NCBI GenBank assembly: GCA_902619105.1
Contig: CACNCV010000002.1
Span: 108,436-172,435, forward strand
Reading direction: 5' to 3'
DNA length: 64,000 nt
DNA from: an uncultured Pelagibacteraceae bacterium
Lineage (GTDB): Bacteria; Pseudomonadota; Alphaproteobacteria; Pelagibacterales; AG-422-B15
The position numbers were made by a program, and so were the translations under genes. How positions within the stretch are numbered: position 1 is the stretch's first letter; the number at the start of each line of letters is the position of its first letter. The notes beneath the pieces were generated by a model, which was not told the origin of the DNA, searched no databases, and saw only the letters and a list, made by a program, of their open reading frames with translations. Below are positions 59,401 through 64,000 of the stretch, piece by piece.

Positions 59401-59734
59401 TTTTAGCAACTGACTGCTTTTCCTTTTTACTGTTTTCTGGATCATAGGCAGCATTAGTACCTGTTAAATTCGGCAAATGATCTATCTGCCATTCATGTTT
59501 TTTAAGTTCAGATGGTTTTGATAGTGAAGTGTATCTAAGCCAATTGTTCCATTCCGGGTTAACAAGGGTTGACTCAACTACATTGCTGTAAATAACCCAC
59601 CTCTTAGTATCTTTTTTATTTTTATAATATTTATTACCCTGATCATCAGCGCCGACCAAAACTCCATTAAAATAAGACCAAATTCTGGTACCAATGGTCT
59701 GCCCGTTCCACCAAGTAAATATCTCTCTAAACAT
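59366..59734 (-). CDS. NADH:ubiquinone oxidoreductase 17.2 kDa subunit (NDUFA12 family)
   Basis: 122 aa. TWWNGQTIGTRIWSYFNGVLVGADDQGNKYYKNKKD, RWVIYSNVVESTLVNPEWNNWLRYTSL and HEWQIDHLPNLTGTNAAYDPE match NDUFA12 (B17.2), an accessory subunit of respiratory complex I shared by mitochondria and alphaproteobacteria. The ATG at 59734 fits the start (MFREIFTWWNG). It overlaps the DUF2155 gene by about 35 bases. The complex I core (nuo) genes are not in the window. Confidence 0.92.
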   Translation of the reverse strand: MFREIFTWWNGQTIGTRIWSYFNGVLVGADDQGNKYYKNKKDTKRWVIYSNVVESTLVNPEWNNWLRYTSLSKPSELKKHEWQIDHLPNLTGTNAAYDPENSKKEKQSVAKNDDYKKWSPKN

Positions 59735-59850
59735 GATTATTTATGAATATTTAACCTTAAAATTAACAGTTTTTTCAACAATTAGTGAATTATCTTGAGT
59801 TGATAAAACACTGAAAATATTGACTTTTTTTAATTTTAATAACATTTTAT

Positions 59851-59897
59851 ATACCTTATATAGTAGTTTTCAATTTTTTTTACACAATATGTTGACT
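59851..59897 (+). promoter_or_regulatory. Pair of NrdR-like boxes upstream of nrdJ
   Basis: Box 2 (59882-59897) ACACAATATGTTGACT matches the NrdR consensus acaCwAtATaTwGtgt at 13 of 16 positions. Box 1 (59851-59866) ATACCTTATATAGTAG is weaker, but its core CCTTATATAG fits 8 of 10. The two are exactly 31 bases apart, three helical turns, the standard NrdR spacing. The 312-base gap 59735-60046 holds no gene; I see no cobalamin riboswitch fold. Confidence 0.6.
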
Positions 59898-60046
59898 TCA
59901 TTTTTCAAATAATAAATTATCAACAATCTAGAAAGTTACTCATTTAGCATTCTGGCACAATTTACGGTCGAGACCATTAAATTATTGATATTGGTTTTTT
60001 TTATAAGCTCGTCTGTTGCAATGATTATATTTTAGAAGGGAAAATA

Positions 60047-63000
60047 ATGAAAATAAATAGAGAATTTACAACTGCTAATCAATCACCATACGAAAAAATT
60101 AAATTTAAAAAAGTTTCAAGTGAGATAGTCAATCCTGATGGGTCACTTGTATTCAAATTAGAAAATTTTGAGGTTCCAGAACAATGGAGTCAAGTTGCAA
60201 GCGATATTCTCTCTCAAAAATATTTTAGAAAAGCTGGTGTTCCCTCAAAACTAAAACGAACCGATGAAAAAAATGTTCCATCATGGCTTGCTCCGAGAAT
60301 TGCTGATGAAAGTGATGGAGAAGTAAGTTATTCGTCCGAAACAAGCTCACAGCAAGTTTTTGATAGACTTGCAGGGGCATGGACATATTGGGGATGGAAA
60401 GGTGGTTATTTTTCATCAGAAGACGATGCAAAAGCTTTTTTTGATGAAGTCCGTTATATGCTTGCTAACCAAATGGTTGCACCAAACAGTCCTCAATGGT
60501 TCAATACAGGATTAAACTGGGCCTATGGAATCGATGGTCCTTCTCAAGGTCATTTTTATGTTGATCATGAAACTGGAAAGCTTACTAGATCATCAAGTTC
60601 TTACGAGAGACCTCAACCTCATGCATGCTTTATTCAAAGCATAGATGATGATTTGGTAAATGATGGCGGCATTATGGATTTGTGGGTACGTGAAGCGAGA
60701 CTGTTTAAATATGGATCAGGGACTGGAACAAACTTCTCAAACCTCAGGGGTTCTTCTGAAGGCTTATCTGGTGGAGGAAAATCATCTGGACTGATGAGTT
60801 TTCTTAAAATTGGTGATAGAGCTGCGGGGGCAATTAAATCAGGCGGTACAACTAGAAGAGCTGCCAAGATGGTTGTAGTAGATATAGATCATCCTGATAT
60901 TGAAGAGTTTATTAAATGGAAAGTTACAGAAGAACAAAAAGTAGCATCAATTGTTACAGGATCAAAAATATGTTCAAAACATCTAAAAAGCATTATGAAT
61001 GCTTGCCACAACTGTGAAGCTGATGGTGAAAGTTGTTTTGAACCTGCAAAAAACCCAGCTTTAAAAAGAGAAATTATTGCTGCAAGAAAAAATGAAGTTC
61101 CTGAAAATTATATTCAAAGGATTATACATTTTGCAAAACAAGGATACAAATCCATTGAGTTTGAAACCTATAATACAGATTGGGATTCAGAGGCTTATGT
61201 GACAGTTTCTGGTCAGAATTCAAATAATTCAGTTCGAGTTACTGACGATTTTTTAAATGCTGTAATTGAAGACAAAGATTGGAACTTAATGAATAGAATT
61301 GACAATTCAGTGAGTAAAACAGTAAAGGCAAAAGACCTTTGGGATCAAGTTGGATATTCTGCTTGGGCCTGTGCTGATCCTGGTATTCAGTTCCATACGA
61401 CAATTAATGATTGGCACACATGCCCAGAAAGTGGGGAAATTAGAGCTTCAAATCCTTGCTCAGAGTATATGTTCTTAGACAATACAGCCTGCAACTTAGC
61501 ATCTCTAAATCTAATGACATTTATGGATGAGAACAAATGTTTAAACACTGACTTGTTCAAACATGCTGTAAGAATATGGACATTAATATTGGAAATTTCA
61601 GTCATGATGGCTCAATTTCCGTCAAAGGAAATAGCTAAACTCTCTTATGAATACAGGACACTTGGTCTTGGATATGCGAATTTAGGTGGCTACCTAATGT
61701 CTAAAGGTGTAGCCTACGATAGTGAAGAAGGAAGGGCAAATTGTGCAGCCATAACAGCTTTAATGACTGGCATATCTTATGCAACTTCAGCTGAAGTTGC
61801 ATCCGAACAAGGCCCCTTCCCCGGATATCAACAAAACTCTAAAAATATGCTTCGTGTTATGAGAAATCATAGAAGAGCCGCATATGGTAAGACTGATGAG
61901 TATGAAGGTTTACATATTAATCCTGTGCCATTTGTAGTTGAAGATTTAAGAGATACAAACTTAGGAATGGAAGCGCAAAGTGCATGGGATCAAGCTTATG
62001 AGAATGGTCAAAAGTTTGGTTTTAGAAATGCACAGACAACAGTAATTGCGCCAACTGGAACCATTGGTCTTGTAATGGACTGTGATACAACAGGTATCGA
62101 ACCTGATTTTGCAATGGTCAAATTCAAGAAACTTGCTGGAGGTGGTTACTTCAAGATTATAAATAGAACGGTTCCAGAAGCATTAAGGCAACTTCAATAC
62201 ATAGAGGATGAAATTGAAGAAACAATTAATTATGCCGTTGGTCACGGTACGCTTAAAAATGCACCCGCTATAAATCACGAGACTCTAAAAGAAAAAGGCT
62301 TTGAAGAGGAACAAATCGAACTTCTTGAACAAAATTTAAAGAATGTTTTTGATATTCGATTTTCTTTCAATTCATATACTTTCGGGATGGAATTCTGTAA
62401 AGAGAAGCTGAATTTTTCAGAAGAACAGCTTACTGACATGAATTTTAATATGCTAACTGCTTTAGGTTTTACAAATGATGAAATCGATGAAGCAAATACC
62501 TTCTGCTGCGGCACCATGACCTTAGAGGGCTCACCGCATATCAAAGATGATCATTTAGCTGTATTCGATTGCGCGAATCCGTGCGGTAGGATCGGCAAAA
62601 GATATTTATCTGTAGAAAGTCATATACGCATGATGGCAGCGGCTCAGCCTTTTATATCAGGAGCTATATCAAAAACAATCAACATGCCTGCAGAATCTGA
62701 TGTGGAAGATTGTAATGAAGCTTATTTACTGTCTTGGAAACTCGGCACAAAAGCAAACGCTCTCTACCGTGATGGCTCAAAATTAAGTCAACCACTTGCA
62801 TCAAAACTTGTTGATGAGGATGTTGAAGAAGAAATAGAACAACCGGATAACCAAATTGATAGAACGATTGCTGTTGCCAAAGAGGCCATGAATTCTGTTG
62901 TTTACGGTTCAAGAAATAAAGTTCCAGATAGAAGAAAAGGATACATTCAAAAAGCTATTGTAGGAGGCCATAAAGTTTATCTTCATACCGGAGAATATGA

Positions 63001-63631
63001 GGATGGTAGCTTAGGTGAAATCTTTATTGATATGCATAAAGAGGGAGCTTTTCTGAGGAGTCTGATGAATAATTTTGCAATTGCAATATCAATTGGTCTT
63101 CAATATGGAGTTCCACTAGAAGAGTATGTGGAAGCTTATACTTTTACCAGATTTGATCCGGCTGGAGTAGTGCAAGGTAACAATAGAATTAAAAATGCAA
63201 CATCTATTTTAGATTATGTATTCAGAGAACTCGCTGTTTCTTACCTAGGCAGGAATGATCTGGCTCATGCAGATAATACTGATGTTGATTTCTCACTTGG
63301 AACTGGTGCTGAGGAAGGAACTCTAAAAAATAACGAAATCCCATGGAAGCTTGTTAAAAAAGTTTCAAGCCAGGGTTATTTACGTGGTCAGGATGGACTT
63401 TCAGTAGTTAGTTCAAATGGAAGTATGGAGACTGTTTCAGCTGAACAAGCCCCAATTAGTGCTGCAGTAAGCACGGGCTCTACATCTGATCAATCAATGA
63501 GTAGAGTTCAAGCTGCAAGAATGATGGGCTACGAAGGGGATGCTTGTCCTGAGTGTGGTTCTTTTACTCTTGTTAGAAATGGCACTTGTTTAAAATGCGA
63601 TACTTGCGGTGCCACAACTGGCTGTTCATAA
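60047..63631 (+). CDS. nrdJ: Adenosylcobalamin-dependent ribonucleotide reductase (class II)
   Basis: 1194 aa single-polypeptide reductase. [16 protein letters not shown] near residue 150 and [13 protein letters not shown] hold the first active Cys; [31 protein letters not shown] is a family marker; [21 protein letters not shown] carries the second Cys and radical region; [36 protein letters not shown] is the loop near the cofactor. The end [31 protein letters not shown] is a Cys-rich tail (zinc ribbon) that re-reduces the active site. It makes dNTPs using B12, so the organism must acquire or make cobalamin. GAAGGGAAA precedes the ATG. Confidence 0.96.
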   Translation: MKINREFTTANQSPYEKIKFKKVSSEIVNPDGSLVFKLENFEVPEQWSQVASDILSQKYFRKAGVPSKLKRTDEKNVPSWLAPRIADESDGEVSYSSETSSQQVFDRLAGAWTYWGWKGGYFSSEDDAKAFFDEVRYMLANQMVAPNSPQWFNTGLNWAYGIDGPSQGHFYVDHETGKLTRSSSSYERPQPHACFIQSIDDDLVNDGGIMDLWVREARLFKYGSGTGTNFSNLRGSSEGLSGGGKSSGLMSFLKIGDRAAGAIKSGGTTRRAAKMVVVDIDHPDIEEFIKWKVTEEQKVASIVTGSKICSKHLKSIMNACHNCEADGESCFEPAKNPALKREIIAARKNEVPENYIQRIIHFAKQGYKSIEFETYNTDWDSEAYVTVSGQNSNNSVRVTDDFLNAVIEDKDWNLMNRIDNSVSKTVKAKDLWDQVGYSAWACADPGIQFHTTINDWHTCPESGEIRASNPCSEYMFLDNTACNLASLNLMTFMDENKCLNTDLFKHAVRIWTLILEISVMMAQFPSKEIAKLSYEYRTLGLGYANLGGYLMSKGVAYDSEEGRANCAAITALMTGISYATSAEVASEQGPFPGYQQNSKNMLRVMRNHRRAAYGKTDEYEGLHINPVPFVVEDLRDTNLGMEAQSAWDQAYENGQKFGFRNAQTTVIAPTGTIGLVMDCDTTGIEPDFAMVKFKKLAGGGYFKIINRTVPEALRQLQYIEDEIEETINYAVGHGTLKNAPAINHETLKEKGFEEEQIELLEQNLKNVFDIRFSFNSYTFGMEFCKEKLNFSEEQLTDMNFNMLTALGFTNDEIDEANTFCCGTMTLEGSPHIKDDHLAVFDCANPCGRIGKRYLSVESHIRMMAAAQPFISGAISKTINMPAESDVEDCNEAYLLSWKLGTKANALYRDGSKLSQPLASKLVDEDVEEEIEQPDNQIDRTIAVAKEAMNSVVYGSRNKVPDRRKGYIQKAIVGGHKVYLHTGEYEDGSLGEIFIDMHKEGAFLRSLMNNFAIAISIGLQYGVPLEEYVEAYTFTRFDPAGVVQGNNRIKNATSILDYVFRELAVSYLGRNDLAHADNTDVDFSLGTGAEEGTLKNNEIPWKLVKKVSSQGYLRGQDGLSVVSSNGSMETVSAEQAPISAAVSTGSTSDQSMSRVQAARMMGYEGDACPECGSFTLVRNGTCLKCDTCGATTGCS

Positions 63632-63632
63632 T

Positions 63633-64000
63633 TTATTCATCAGTTGGTTTAACTTCTAAATTCAACTCATCAAGTGTAGTCTTATCGACTTCAGCAGGAG
63701 CTAACATCATCAGATCCTGCGCCTGTTGATTCATTGGGAACAATATTACCTCACGAATATTTTTTTCTTGAGCAAGCAGCATGACTATTCTGTCTATTCC
63801 TGGCGCAATGCCGCCATGAGGAGGTATGCCATAAGTAAAAGCGTTTATCATGCCTCCAAATTTTTCATGCACTTGATCTTTACTGTAGCCAGCTATTTCA
63901 AAGGCCTTATACATAATTTCTGGAACGTGATTTCGTATAGCGCCTGATGATAGCTCGACGCCATTACAAACAATATCATATTGATAACCTAAAATATTTA
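63633..64000 (-). CDS. aspS: Aspartyl-tRNA synthetase, C-terminal part (runs off the window)
   Basis: The track starts at an internal ATG at 63914; the frame continues to the window end, reading [28 protein letters not shown] before it. AYGSGxR-like motif III is [48 protein letters not shown], diagnostic of bacterial AspRS. The part visible is about the last 120 residues. It converges with nrdJ, with stops only one base apart. The non-discriminating or discriminating nature cannot be judged from this end. Confidence 0.93.
   Translation of the reverse strand, partial: NILGYQYDIVCNGVELSSGAIRNHVPEIMYKAFEIAGYSKDQVHEKFGGMINAFTYGIPPHGGIAPGIDRIVMLLAQEKNIREVILFPMNQQAQDLMMLAPAEVDKTTLDELNLEVKPTDE

Noticed and set aside
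59735-60046. Cobalamin riboswitch before nrdJ
   Set aside because: No B12-box-like GCCACTG segment or multi-helix fold is visible; the region is AT-rich with NrdR-like boxes.
1-64000. CRISPR arrays, insertion sequences, prophage or rRNA genes
   Set aside because: No regularly spaced repeats, transposase motifs, phage structural genes or rRNA sequences are visible.

Overview
This window looks like part of the chromosome of a free-living marine alphaproteobacterium with a small, AT-rich genome. By eye GC is about one third. Genes are packed with 1-4 nt overlaps, several converging genes share their last bases, and I see no IS element, prophage or CRISPR. The gene content is alphaproteobacterial: an NDUFA12-type complex I subunit beside a DUF2155 gene, a CIA30 protein, DUF1192, DUF2237, B12-dependent NrdJ, a cysE-iscR-sufBCDSU operon, and a PlcP/Agt pair for phosphate-stress lipid remodelling. 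The composition suggests a SAR11, HIMB59/AEGEAN-169 or SAR116-like lineage, but the exact taxon cannot be fixed from the sequence alone.

Layout. 0-2.6 kb: start of a porin, then the agt-plcP operon, a Pho-box-like region and a candidate small RNA with a CCUCC loop. 2.6-10 kb: unknown membrane proteins, livHMG on the plus strand, and a minus-strand membrane/sugar-dehydrogenase group. 10-22 kb: a nitronate monooxygenase, then about 11 kb of tightly spaced minus-strand genes (AtuA, LivF, acyl-CoA synthetase, two substrate-binding proteins, thiamine diphosphokinase, flavin monooxygenase, enoyl-CoA hydratase, TIGR03084 protein). This reads as an uptake and CoA-dependent degradation operon whose permease genes (livHMG) lie 8 kb away. 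22-30 kb: single genes for lipid modification (desaturase, cyclopropane synthase), repair (MsrA), and two secreted proteins of unknown function. 30-33.6 kb: a five-gene cluster of very small proteins (two ABM-like, cupin, SnoaL-like, GYD) divergent from an SDR, with a Pho-box-like promoter between them, followed by a candidate structured RNA. 33.6-37.3 kb: CIA30, a TauD-family dioxygenase, a lone sulfotransferase-like gene, and tRNA-Lys.

37.3-44.1 kb is the iron-sulfur operon cysE-iscR-sufB-sufC-sufD-sufS-sufU-msrB-sufT. A near-consensus type 1 IscR site overlaps its likely promoter. 44.1-64 kb is housekeeping: hydrolase, anmK, tyrS, an AsmA-like giant, prfB with its programmed +1 frameshift, PBP1A, RNase E/G, an M48-TPR protease, aroQ-accB-accC, DUF2155, the NDUFA12-family subunit, nrdJ preceded by a pair of NrdR-like boxes, and the end of aspS.

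The most interesting proposals are: (1) a possible phosphate-starvation regulon linking plcP-agt, a divergent small RNA and the undescribed small-protein cluster; (2) the IscR site and the NrdR box pair; (3) two candidate non-coding RNAs; (4) an RNase E without the zinc-link cysteines; and (5) a suf-embedded msrB with two plausible starts. All regulatory calls rest on reading the sequence by eye against known consensus sequences.
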